64,000 nucleotides of DNA from Macrotrachela quadricornifera. Its lineage: Eukaryota > Rotifera > Eurotatoria > Philodinida > Philodinidae. Where the stretch lies: positions 1 through 64,000 of the forward strand of contig JAJEKB010018934.1 in the NCBI GenBank assembly GCA_022393335.1. The letters are read 5' to 3'. The notes under the pieces were generated by a model. The model saw only the letters and a list, made by a program, of their open reading frames with translations, searched no databases and was not told the DNA's origin. Shown here in pieces: positions 43,861-56,000 of this stretch (within the stretch, counting starts at the first letter, position 1; every line of letters begins with the position of its first letter). A program made the position numbers and the translations under genes.

Positions 43861-44106
43861 TTCTCATTTATTATAGCTACCAATATTATCATCTTTTTTA
43901 GAATTGTGTCGCAGTCACGGCATAACCGCGTCGCATTCTGATCACAGAAGAAAACATGGTTACAGACAGATTCCGGAAATAATTACAAGTCTGACATAGA
44001 TCTCATAATTCACATTCGATCGTTATTCAATTCGAACCTCAATTGACTAATGTTAGTTTGAAGAATAAAATCTCCAAGCAAAGCAAAATTGGAGATTTTA
44101 TTTTGA

Positions 44107-44885
44107 AGCTAACAAGGGAATATATTTGACTGTACCCATACAAAAAGAGATTTAAATCATTGTATTCTATAGGGTCACCCATGGATACTTCAGATATGAA
44201 TATCCTAGCTGCGCTCGTTTAGGTTTGAGAGAAAAAAACGATTTCTTTTTCAGTTGTAGACGTTATTTTGCTAATTTCATTCGAATAAATGGAACTTAAG
44301 TCAAACCTAACAATATGTTTGGAATCAGCATTAAAAATTGAGTCGACTTATGTGTGTTTGAAGTTGTTTTGTCGACATTTTTTCCCTCAGGAAATTCATT
44401 CCCGATTCCTCTCAGGGATGAGCCAAAACAGCAATTTCATAAAAAAGTCATTGGATCACCGAACAATAGGTTTACAGTGTGCAAAATATTAGTAAAATAA
44501 AAAGGGACATATAACTAAATAATAATAATAATGACGTATTGATGAAATTGATTTTGTTGGCTGATCCCTGAGGGAAACCGGAGATGAATTTCTTGCGGGA
44601 AAAAGTATCGAAAAAACAACTTCAAACAAATATAAGTCGACTCAGTTTTCAATGCTGATTTTAAATATGTTGTTAGTTTCGATTTACGTTCTATTTATTC
44701 GATTGAAATTAGCAAAATAACGTCTACAACCGAAAAAGCAATGTCTTTTTTTTCTCTCAAACTTAATGAGAGCAGCTAAGATATACAAATCTGAAATGTT
44801 CATGGATGACTCTATACGACAGAACAATTTAAATCTCTTTTTGTGTGGGTATACTCAAATATGTTCTCTTGTAAGTGGAACAAAT
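44107..44885. repeat. Foldback element, family B, copy 2
   Basis: Well-preserved inverted arms (44107-44440 and 44541-44885) around a spacer of about 100 bp. Ends are CTAACAAGGGAATATATTTG and the inverse of CAAATATGTTCTCTTGTAA. Internal landmarks such as the GTCGACTTA block and the CAACTTCAAAC segment appear in both arms. A diverged copy is at 7741-8497. The open frame at 44289-44492 is part of one arm. No transposase is present. Confidence 0.75.
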
Positions 44886-46377
44886 AATTCGATAAATAAA
44901 GTTAAGAATTAAGTATTAAGTCTCGTCAATCGGCGTCCAAGCCATAGAAACTTTTTAATCTGTAAATAACTATAGACCTTTGTATAGTGAACTCATCTGT
45001 TTACTGAACACTTTTGAATATTGCCTTGAGTGTTCACGTTAAAAAAGTTTAAATATTTAGATATTTAAAATTAAAAGTATCTTCTTGAAAAAAAATAATC
45101 TTTTATATTTTATCGAAAGAATATTTTATTTTCAAATGAGTCATACTATGTTATTTTAAATGTATAAAATCAATTGATTCTTTTAATTATTATCAACAAT
45201 AATCTTCAATCGTTCTTTTCACTCTCATAGAAATTCTATCACGGGAATTATAAAAGACATTAGTCAAGATAGAAATAAATCCTAATATCTATTTCCTTAT
45301 ATAGAAAATAGATTGTAAACGTTAAAGTTTAACAAAACTTGATAGAATTGACAACAAAAGAATAAAAAGCACTACGATTTAATAAACTGCGACTATTTTT
45401 TTTTTTCATCAGATGCTTTTCACGTTCTTAATAAAATCCAGTATGTAGATTTCTTTTGTCTATATTTGTAATTTTTATATTATACAAGTCATATAACATA
45501 ATTGTTAAAGAAACATATTCCAGCTTTTAGTTTCACACTACGAATAATTTAAGTTGAGAGAGAACTAAAAGAAAAAAATATAAATCAACATTATTAATCC
45601 TATTCTTTCTAATAATATATATTTGAATACATCTCATTCGATTTTGTATTTTTGATAAACATATCATGATGAACTTTATTTTATTTTCATATTATTTTGC
45701 AATAGTTTTTCATCAAATATATTACTCTGTATCAATAATGTTATATTTATTTTTCTCATACAACCCCAACTTTTTGAGAATCATTAAACAATAACCTAGA
45801 TTTAATACGCATGTTTAGATCATCAATTAATATTATTGAATTGTAGAGGAATTAAGTGTAACTGATCAATACAATATTTATTTGAATGAATTTTATCCAA
45901 AAGATTTCCGAATCCAACTGAGTTTTGATCCAAAACAGCCATTATCTCTTTCTTATTTTGTTGGATTAAAAAAATATATCGATGTAATGAATATCTAATG
46001 GCGAAAAAACATGTATTAACAAAATAGTAATAGGTGAATTACGTATTACTGTAATATTCGTATGAATAGATGACTTTTATGCATGAAAGATTTTGTTTTT
46101 TTTGCTAAAATGGTCGTAATTAGAATAAAAATGGTAAATCCTCAATACTGTAGAATGTCAGGACCACACAAAATATTTTGTTGTTTCATATTTGAATATC
46201 CGATGTGTTTTATGAATAGAAAAAGTGAATATTGACAATATTAGTTAATCATATTTTTATCATGGTTATTCAAGACCTCGATTTTCGAGCCTAATTGCGT
46301 ATTGACACGATTTGCACTCAAAAGTATTATTCATTTAGAAACACAAAATGAAAACAACATACGTTGTTTTGATCACT

Positions 46378-46385
46378 ATATAAAC
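46378..46385 (+). promoter_or_regulatory. TATA box of EF-hand gene 2
   Basis: TATATAAA 67 bp before the start codon, in the same position and context as in copy 1. Confidence 0.6.
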
Positions 46386-46451
46386 AAGCTTCTTCAGTGT
46401 ATACATTAACCATTCGTTGATTACTACATTTCATACTCTTTATTAAACATA

Positions 46452-46801
46452 ATGTCTGCATTCGACTCAAATCGTGATGGTCGTCTCGATTATCATGAAC
46501 AAGGTGATCGTCAGGAATTCATGAATGCTGATTACAACAGAGACGGAATATTAACTCGTGGAGAATTTTATGGAACTGGAAACGGTAAAGTCCAATATAT
46601 ACTATTGAAATTATGGTAGTAATATATATCTATTTAATATTTTATTAGATCCAAGAAAATTCAATTTATATGACACAAACAAAGATGGAGTTGTAACTGC
46701 TCAGGAATATGCTCAAGGAGAACGGATGACTGAACATCCATGCAAGTTTATTATTTTTAATTGATCATTATCAAATTTTTATTCTCATTTTAGATAGTTA
46801 A
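46452..46801 (+). CDS. Small triple EF-hand protein, copy 2
   Basis: Three exons (46452-46584, 46649-46741, 46794-46801) encode 77 residues. The loops are DSNRDGRLDYHE, DYNRDGILTRGE and DTNKDGVVTAQE; all keep the D-x-N-x-D-G pattern and the final Glu. Compared with copy 1 the first linker has changed (EQGDRQEFMNA instead of ERKDLAEFKRA), while the last exon pair is almost unchanged. The second intron would use a GC donor (CCAT|GCAAGT where copy 1 has CCAC|GTAAGT). If it is not spliced the frame runs a few codons into the intron and stops at TGA, giving a slightly longer tail. Either way all three loops remain intact, so the gene is probably functional. Confidence 0.8.
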
Positions 46802-47330
46802 GTATTATGAAGCGGTTACTATTCGACAAAAACTTCATCTACAATACATTTTTCATTAATTTTTCCTATGTGTAGCTAGATCTCAAAAATATTTTCTTGA
46901 ATAAAATAATTGATCTTAATAATTATTTTTTATTATATTAACTATATTCTGTTCTATATTATAATTACCTTTATGTTTGACTTTTGAAAAGATAAGAAAG
47001 TTAAAGTGTAAGAGAAGACCGTGTATTTTTCATAAGTTATGATTTGAAAGATTGAATATACGATTCATACTATTCATGTGTATATAGATGTATGAAATAG
47101 TTGATTTGAGTAGATTTTTGTCATAAATGAATCTTGATCATTGGAAATAAATTATGTTACTCTCATTCTTCCTTTCTCTTTTATATATTGTTTATTTTTT
47201 GAGGAAGAGGATAAGCATTATATAAGTAGGATAAGAGAAGATTAGAAGAAAAACAGAACTGTGATCGATGCGATAGTATGGTACAGAATAAAATATTGTT
47301 TATGGTAGGGAGATGTCTTTTACTATAGCA

Positions 47331-48145
47331 GTTGTTCCACTGACAGAAAAAGATAATTGAAGATGAGTACATAAAGTGTTGAAGCATACTACAAAATGAA
47401 CAGTGATTAAGTAAATTATTAAGTGATGACTTGAATTCGATGCAAATATGATATAAGTATGTACACATACATTTGTGCGTGCATAAAGAATACTCATGCC
47501 AATGTCAAAGAGAGCGACATCGTAAACGCTCTTAAAAAATGGAAAACAGCAAAAACGCCTGCCATCACGATGATCGTTTGCGAAGCAGCGTAAAGTGGTG
47601 AAATAGGATCATAGACAACATCGTTTAAGATGACTATTTCGGTGTTACCCGAAATGACTGTCATTACGACTATCGTTTTCTAATCGTTTTCCAGCATTTT
47701 TACATTGAAGTATAAAAGGCACATGAACTGGTGAGTAGATATGGTCAGATAATCTATTAGCTACATCCCTTGTTGATTTTTATCTATTATGATAAGGTTA
47801 CTATCTTGAAATGTTTCTATGGAATATTGTGTTGCTCTCACAGTGCATTTCTTGTCTTTTTTTTATGTTATATGTCACTAATAAGCAACCTCAATGAAAG
47901 TTTTTGGACTGTTTTACACATCGATCAATAATTGCTATTGAGATTCATTCAACGACATTATGTATATTTTTTGAAACGATCTTTATTTCATATTGTACGA
48001 CGATCATCGTTGCCAAGTAATCCCGAAAAGTATTCTTTTAGCATACTCTTGCATCATGTTTTCTCGTTGAAAAGAACAATATATTTTCAGAATAGATCTT
48101 ATTCTTTGGTATTATTTAGATAGATTTTATTGTTACATATAAAAC
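47331..48145. other. Noncoding interval after EF-hand copy 2
   Basis: No gene is supported. 47500-47720 is less AT-rich than its surroundings and contains ATCGTTT and AACGAT motifs that recur, partly inverted, at 48570-48740, which suggests an old repeat element. The open frame at 47932-48123 has no recognisable feature. Confidence 0.45.
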
Positions 48146-48560
48146 GTAAGTACTATTTAATTTTAAAGTACTTTATTTATTTATTTATAATTAAATAATT
48201 ATTTTTCCTTTATTTCAGTTCGAATCGAATATTAAAATAACTACTAAGTCTTCTATCTATTTAAAATTTTTTTTTTCCATTTATTCAGGTACGTCGTATT
48301 TTACAAATAACTGGTAAGTATCATTTCTATTTAAAAAATTTTATTTATCTATTTATTTATAGTCAAATAATTTTTTTCCTCTCTTAAAGATAAAGTAAAC
48401 CATTAAAAAAATGTAAGTATTATATTTACTTTAAATAATCTTTCTTATTTATTTAGGTTAATGTTATTGTTATAAATAAATTGTGACCATGATTTCTATT
48501 TAAAAATATTTTTTTTTATTTATTTATAGTTAGATTATTTTTTTCTCTATTATAGATAAG
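48146..48560 (+). repeat. Degenerate tandem array of intron-like units
   Basis: Successive segments each begin near GTAAGT (48146, 48313, 48413), continue through CTATTTAAA..TTTATTTAT, and finish with TTTCAG, ATTCAG, TATAG or TTTAG before a short spacer. At least three or four such units follow each other. No coding exon is evident between them. They look like tandem duplications of one short intron with flanking sequence. Confidence 0.5.
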
Positions 48561-49049
48561 CAACTTTAACCTTAAACTGCGTAAAATCCCGTGATTGCGA
48601 CGGATTATTGTTAGAATAGGGTATTTTTACATTGGCCTTAAACAGTATCGTTTACGTTCCGGTAAAAAAAAGGTGTTCAATTCGAGCTCACGTAAAACAG
48701 TGCAAAACGATAGAAAACGATGACCGTTTTTCATCGTTTAAGGCATTAATTACGTCATTTCAGACAACTGGAATGATAGATAAGGGTAGTACACTAGCAT
48801 ATTTTCAAATGGTTTCCTCGAAGAAAATGATAGAAAATATTTTGTAAAGATGTTAAAATTGTGGTAAATATACAAGGTAATTGGGATTCTCAGTTGGTGT
48901 CATCCAAAATTATTCTATGATGATAGTTTAAGAAAATGTGAAGCTAAATTCAAATCGATATATAAGTCATTTAAAAAAAAGATTGTTGACCCTTATAGAT
49001 GTTATTAGTTAGACATTTCAGAATTTTCTGTTTATAAAAGCTATATTTT

Positions 49050-50850
49050 CAGCTAGACAGAGTTTGTCAGTTAAAAGATGTAAATAGTTGCTAGCATTCC
49101 TTTGGTACGCTATTTTCCAACATTCTTAATAAAACTTAGTTCTTCATTTCTTTGTCTATATTTGTTGATTTTATAATATGAAAGTCATCAATAAAAAGTA
49201 TGACTATGGTTGTTGGATAAAAATACAATCATGTTTATTCATGCGGTATGAATAATTTACGTTGACACAGGACTGGAAAAAAACTAATTGAAATAAAGAT
49301 TATGGAATGATATTTTTTGTGGTAACATCAATAAGATGACATGAGATTATTCTTTTAAATTTTTTTTGTTTTAGATAAATGTTTCTTTATGACCTACGTT
49401 CTAATTCAACGTCGTTCAGTAATTTTTGTTTTGCCACTGATATTATAATATATCAACAAGATTTTCTTCATTTGTTTTTCACTCAATACAAAATTTTTGA
49501 GAATCGTTACAGAACAACACAGAAATGCAACGAATGTTGAAATTATTAATATATGCTATTAATACTACTAAATTCTAGAAAAATGAAGTAAATCATCAAT
49601 ATAAAAATTTTTGGGATTCACTCTTTCTAAAGAATCTTTCAATATATCCATGTGTCAACTGAAGCATGTATTATTTATTTTTGTTGTTGAATCAAAATAA
49701 TTTATATAGATATAATAAATACCTATCGATCATGAAATATGTATCAATAAAAATAAAAATAGATGCATTATGCATCGCCATAATATTCATTAGAATACAG
49801 GTATTTTATGCATCAGTGCCTTTGATGTTTTGATGATGATCATAATCAAAATAAATATGATGATACAAAAATCTATTTTGATATTGTATGTGGGAAGATG
49901 CATACATTTTATGTATAAAAAGATTAATGTTTGCAATATAATATAATGATAGTTTTATCGTGTTTATATGTATCTTTGTTTTTTGAGTCTAATTGCATAT
50001 TGATGTCACTACGTACGAAAATATCTTTCATTTGAGGAGGTAAAGTACAAAAACGATAGGTTTTATTAAGAACTGCAAAAAAAGCTCTTTTTGTCGTGAA
50101 TACTCGTTATTTGTTTATTTTTGCATTTAATGTAATTCTATATGGACCGCGATGTCTGCTTTCAATTCAAATCGAAATAGTCATCTTGAATATGAAGAAC
50201 AATGAGACGCTTATAAGTTTTTCATGTGCAATTTATCGTTATTAATTTTTTCTTTTAGTTATAGGAAAATAGTGAGCAATATCAAACATTAACTATTTGA
50301 CAGAACAAAATAAAAGTTTCATTTATGATTTTTATTTTAATGTTAATCATATATATAAATATATTTTAAAAGAATTATTGAATGAAATAGATTACCTTAA
50401 TAAAAACTTCATTGAATAAAAAAATTTTTATCAATATTTTTGGTACTTTTAATATTACTTCATGAAAAAATAAGAATAATAAAGTTCATGAGAATAGATT
50501 GCACTCTATATCGCTTATTGCATGAAAAATTAAGTAGAAAATGAATATTATATATATCCCAACCGGTGAATTTGAGTATGATTTTCTCATAGATTGATTT
50601 GGATCATGACAGAGAAATTATTTTCAAGAATAAAATCTTTTCATTATATCACAGCATTAATGATAACTATCTCATTTATCAACACGGTACAATTCATAAC
50701 TTTTCTTTTTATTTTAATAATGATTTGTTTGTGTCTCTTGATTTGATAATGCTGCGAATTCATGTTGTTATGACTTCAAATCGAATAAAAAATCATATAT
50801 ATGAATATGGAGGCACGCTTAGCTTTTTTTTTGATATGTAGTACTCTGTA
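49050..50850 (+). repeat. Decayed EF-hand duplication unit, copy 3
   Basis: Upstream sequence resembles the 45380-45780 block of copy 2, for example the CTTAATAAAA..TTTGTCTATATTTGT stretch and the GAGAATC segment. The downstream part around 50690-50770 matches the corresponding part of copy 4 near 52585-52650. Similarity is far lower than between copies 1 and 2. Confidence 0.55.
50152..50340 (+). pseudogene. Decayed EF-hand gene, copy 3
   Basis: Starts MSAFNSNRN.HLEYEEQ in the same frame and context as the intact copies, then stops (TGA at 50203). Key acidic residues of the first loop are lost (D to N twice, G to S). The second exon is not recognisable; the 3' flank with ACTATTTGACAGAAC is. 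It is non-functional. Confidence 0.75.
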
Positions 50851-51589
50851 TACATAGCTAAAAGATTAGTACCAATGACTTATTGATTACTTGTAGAAAT
50901 ATTTTGGATTTATTTCCTATTTCCTATTTTTTTTTGTACCACTCTATCTTAAATTGATAAAACGTGTTCACTTGATTGAAGCAAGCAGTATGCTATTGAA
51001 AAAAGAAAAAATTGGACAAGTACTTGATAAATACCATTCATCATTGTAGATTATTGAAAAATAATAACATTAAACTTAAAAGAAAAAATTTTGAACTAAT
51101 TAGGAAACTTCTTCATTCAGATTTGACACTAAATCTAAAAGTTAATCTGAAAATTCACTCAAGAAAAAGTAAAAATTTCAAGTACACTTCAAGCTTGAAG
51201 ACAATTTTTAGATGCTTGTTCGATATTCTAAAAGAAATCTTATTACAAATAATTGTATATCACATATGATTACATCGTATAGAACGAAGAAGAAAATAAT
51301 TATTACTTTTTTTTTGTTTATTCTTATCAAAGAATCTTGCTTGTTGTTTACTTACTAAATTAGATTTATTTTTACATCGTTATATCAGGCAACTTGAAGT
51401 ATATAATAAAATACGTCAAGTTTTAAAACATTTCTTTTTGTTTTTAAAAATATCATTATTATGAATAATTGACATCAATATAATTCCAACACTAAACATT
51501 CTGATATAACTAAAAACAGATTCAATCTACATGTATTTTCAATAAGCTTTATTAAGACTTGAATAATTGTGACTCTTTTCAATGAGCAC

Positions 51590-51715
51590 GAAAAATTTCT
51601 CGAATGTCTTTAACATAGATCAAATTTTGATGGTATTATATACATAAACGCTAGAATATCTTTGTAATTATACGATCGAAGACATATATGTGTCTCTTTC
51701 TTTATCAAACTTTTT
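51590..51715 (-). pseudogene. Fragment resembling the last exon of the CH/ankyrin gene
   Basis: 51637-51712 aligns with 53184-53255, inside the final exon of the neighbouring minus-strand gene. Shared stretches include GAATATCTTT and CGAAGACAT. Frame is not maintained. It lies between the two decayed EF-hand copies, so it was probably carried there by a local duplication. Confidence 0.6.
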
Positions 51716-52074
51716 TAATTGTACCTATTTATTTGATTTAATAAAACATCGTTAAAAATTTTTCAAAGCACTTTTAACAACAAAAAATAAATATAATTTA
51801 TGGAAGATCTGTCAAAATACATAATAAAATGATAAAAAATATAGGTTAACAATTGAGATCTATGTCCTTGGATGATTAAATTTCGCTAAAATACTGAACT
51901 ATTCATTATTGATGCGATTCGTCACGTACCAATAAATGTTGTTTTTATACGATAGAAAAGAATATGTGGGCAAATCTATTGTTTACTACATAGATCTGTG
52001 TTTTTTAGTCAATAATTGTCGAATATTCAGTCTTGCCGATTTTATATACTTGATTAAATTAATTTTAAAAGAAC

Positions 52075-52400
52075 ATGTTATCTTTTCATGGAAATCGTGA
52101 TGGTCGTCTTCTTACTCGTATTTAAAGTAAAGTACAGCAAATACTGAGAATATTATATCATTTTTTTAGACCCGCAGACACTCAATCTAAAGTATACAAA
52201 CAGAGATGATTTTGTCGATACCCTAGACTATACTACAGAAGGACTACGAACGGAATATTGCTGTAAATTTTTTATATTCAATATATTCTTATCAAATTTT
52301 AATTTTCTTTATAGATGTTTATTGAGTAATATCACGCAATAACTATTTGAGAAAACAAAATCTTTTTTTTATAATAATTTTTCCAGCATTTATCATAAAT
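52075..52400 (+). pseudogene. Decayed EF-hand gene, copy 4
   Basis: The remnant of the first exon reads MLSFHGNRDGRLLTR then stops (TAA at 52123). A remnant of the second exon follows a TTTTTTAG acceptor at about 52171-52262 and is alignable with the third loop exon of copy 1, but has stops and lost calcium ligands. The 3' flank (GTAATATCACGCAATAACTA) matches the intact copies. Confidence 0.7.
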
Positions 52401-53035
52401 GTAACTAATTCTACAAGAATTATTAAATAAAATGAATCATAGTAAGAAAACTTCATTGAATCAATCTTTTTTTTTTCTTAATATCACAACTACTTTCATA
52501 TGTCTTCTATGACAAGATAAGAACCATTATGTTACAATACTTGAGATGATTTCTTATTTTGTATTCAGAGAATACAATGAATAATTTTATTTTCTATTTT
52601 AATAATAATGTTTATCCTACTTCTGACTTGATAAAGCTACGAATCGATGTTTTTTTTGTGAATTTAAAGTAGACAAAAAAATATATTTCTCAATATAGAA
52701 CTGTGTTTTATTTTGTTAATATTTGACGTTCTTTGTGTGCATAACTATATGAATGATTACAACTTCAGTTGTTTATTGATTATTCAGAAAAAAAATATTT
52801 TGAATTTATTTTTTATAACAAGTTTACAGATGTTTCTTGATAAATAAATTCAAATAATAAAATTTGATTCCAATAGAATTTGAAACTTTTCAAGAAAATA
52901 TTATTAATGTATCGCATTAGAAAAGCATGAAAATAGTTTTATTTAATTTTTAGTGAAAATTTCAATAAAAACAATGTGATAAATTTTATAAAAAAATAAA
53001 TAGAAAAAAATATATGATGAAATAATAATAATAAT
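52400..53035. other. AT-rich flank of EF-hand copy 4
   Basis: No gene. It includes sequence alignable with the 3' flank of copy 3 and leads into the 3' end of the minus-strand CH/ankyrin gene. Confidence 0.5.
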
Positions 53036-56000
53036 TTATCGTTTTCGTAAACGTGGTGATTGAAAATATTCTTGTTCAGTTTTACTAATTTCATAATTAA
53101 ATTTTTGAAATGTTTTCTGTAAATGTATATTATGATTTGATGCTATACGTGCATCAAATTGATCAAGTTTTGAAGATACTTTATACATAAGTGTTCGAAT
53201 ATCTTTATATTTATAAGCTCGAAGACATGCATGTGTTTCATCATCAAATTTGTCTGATAATAACCATTCATCAATATCAGGAATATAATCAAATGCTGTA
53301 TGTCCTAATGAAAAGAATTTATTTTGAAAAAAATAAATAAATAATAGAAGAAAAAAAACTTATGTTTAACCTTGAATATTTTTTATTCGATAATCAATAC
53401 CATTTTCAATAAGAACACATGCAGCATCGATATTATTTGTTCGAGCAGCAACAAATAAAGGTGTTTCTTTTGATTGATTAACAGTACTGGGATCAAAACC
53501 AAGGGATAGTAATAATTTTAATGGTTCAACAGATGCCATTGATGCAGCCAAATGAAGTGTACTAAATAGATATGAATGATTATATATTTTTTTTCAATAT
53601 AAAATTATCTCAATTCTCTTACGTATTTCCATCGTTATAGACAGTTGATAAAGTTGTATTACCTTCTTTACAAAGAAATTGTAAAAGACGTTCAGGTTCT
53701 GTCCTTTAAAAAATGAAAATTTACTTAATTTATTACAAAATAAAACGATTCTAAAAATCTTACGAATGTATTTTTTCTGTTAAAATATCATTTATTAAAT
53801 CTTTAACTTCATTTGGTTTAAATATAAATCCATGTTCAGTTAACCTATTAAAAAAAAGAAGTTCTTTTTTTGTTTTGTTTTTATTAAAATAAATATTCTT
53901 AAATTAATTACCAAATAGCTGCATCTAAATGATCAAAATGTAATGCTAATGCAACTGTTGATAATTGTTTTTTATCTAATTTTTGTTCATTTATTTGAAC
54001 AGATTCTCGAATAGTTGTTTCATCAAGTTCAAATAATATTTGTAATATATCTGTATGCCCATGTCGTGCTGCAATATGAAAACATGTTTCACCATTTAAA
54101 TTACATTTATCTAATTCAGCTCCATATTCATGTAAAATTTGAATAGCATTTAATTCATTTGGTTTATTATATTCACCAGCACATTTTGTATGCATTGGAG
54201 TATTACCATCATAATCAATTGCATTTACATTAGCATTTGATTCAATAAGAAACTATTAAGAACACAGAAAAATATATATATAAATGAAAATAATTGAAAA
54301 ATCAAACAAACTTTTATAATTTTTATATCTCGAGTACGATGTAATGGAGTTTTACCTTGATAATCTCGTACATCTGGATTTACTCCTAATTTAAGAAGAT
54401 GTTTTACAGCAGGTAAATTATTAAAATAACATGCTGTATGAAGCAAAGTACTTCCATTGATAAATCTTAATTTAAATAATACATATTTTAATTCTGATTG
54501 AATTTATATTTAGTTTACCTGCTATTTAATGAACTAATAAAAATATAATAATTAAAAAAAATAGAAAAAAAAAACTAAAGAGAAAGAATATTTTACCTAA
54601 GTGTATATCGATTTTCAATATGATCATTAATTACTTTATCAAGTACCTCTGTATCACCTTGTGTCAATGTTGGTACTACAGATGCAATAAAATCACTTAC
54701 ATCTATAATAAATAAAATAAATCTTTTCGATGGAGAATAATAATGTCACATATCTAGAAAATCGAACGACGTTGAAACTCGTTCCTGTACCTCTTACGAA
54801 GATGACAAAGGAGTATTTTGATCATCCTTGTGAGGATACGAGCGTATATCAAAATTTGATTGAGAGCTATCGCAAAATTAACTTTTGGAATATTACTATG
54901 AGTCACTCCTGACTTGATTTCAGCATGAAAAACCCTGATATTTTGGGGTTCGGAAAAGAGCATTGTTCACCCTTGTAAACATGTAGCAACGCAATATTTT
55001 TGGTTTTTGGAAATTTTAGTGGTATGGATTTTGAATCAGGTATTAAGCTTTGTCATATCCAAAACTTAAATGCTCAAAATTCAAAGGTTTTGGTGTTGAT
55101 ACTTATCTATGCCCTTCTTCTTTCTAGAATGGAGGTAATGTCCTAAAAACTCCTCCCGCTTACTATTTGAGTAGCCTAATTTAAGTCATAATTCATATAT
55201 AGATGTATGTACCGACGTCTTTCCTATGCTATAAACAAAACCGCACCTCAATATCTTTTCCAGTTCCCAATTTATTCAAAAGCTAAGATAATTGAAAAAC
55301 CGTATTCTATTTAGTACCGTGGACCTAAAAGAATTAAATGGTTCACTTAAAGATACCTTGATGTATTCCATATCTCCTATTACATCCTCATGTGACATTT
55401 CTTATTGAGAAAAATAATTTCTTATTAAATAATACCTGCTAATGTTTGTTGAAATTCATCACTAATACATGATTCACTAACTGTTTTTTTTCGATTATTA
55501 ACAATCGCCAAATCAGCACCATATTCGAGTAAAAGCTAATTAATAAAAATAATTTCAAATATTTTCTCTCCGAAATTATTTCTTCTACTTTTGCACATGA
55601 ATTTGAAAATCTTTCTGCTGCACAAAATAATGGTGTATTTCCATCTTTATTTAAACTATCAACATGAGCACCATTATCCAAACAATAACGAGCAATATTC
55701 TTAAGAAAATAAATCAAAACGATTTTATTCATAGATTTATGAAAAGAAAAAAACGAACAAACCATATGATTATATTTACAAGCAACATGTAAAGCAGTAT
55801 TAAGTGTATATGGTTCATGCATATTAATAAAATCTGGATAAAGTTTTTGAAGAAATAAAAGAAGATGTTCAACAGAATCTAAATGACCATCATGACATGC
55901 TTTAAGAAGAAAATTATGATAGAATTTTAATGAATCAGGAAAAACTTGATATAAAAATATTGTTTTATCGGGTAAAAGTTTATTTTGTGTTGGAGCATTT

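Larger units (their letters stand above)
45102..47330 (+). repeat. EF-hand duplication unit, copy 2
   Basis: Direct repeat of 38023-39780. The aligned parts (45102-45292 and 45788-47315) match copy 1 closely, including promoter, introns and a long 3' flank. The block 45293-45787 is absent from copy 1. Confidence 0.85.

Noticed and set aside
47932..48123. 63-codon basic open frame
   Set aside because: It is embedded in noncoding sequence before the intron-like array, with no homologue or splice support.
50599..50841. 80-codon open frame downstream of EF-hand copy 3
   Set aside because: The same sequence is alignable with noncoding flank of copy 4, where the frame is broken, so it is duplicated flank rather than a gene.
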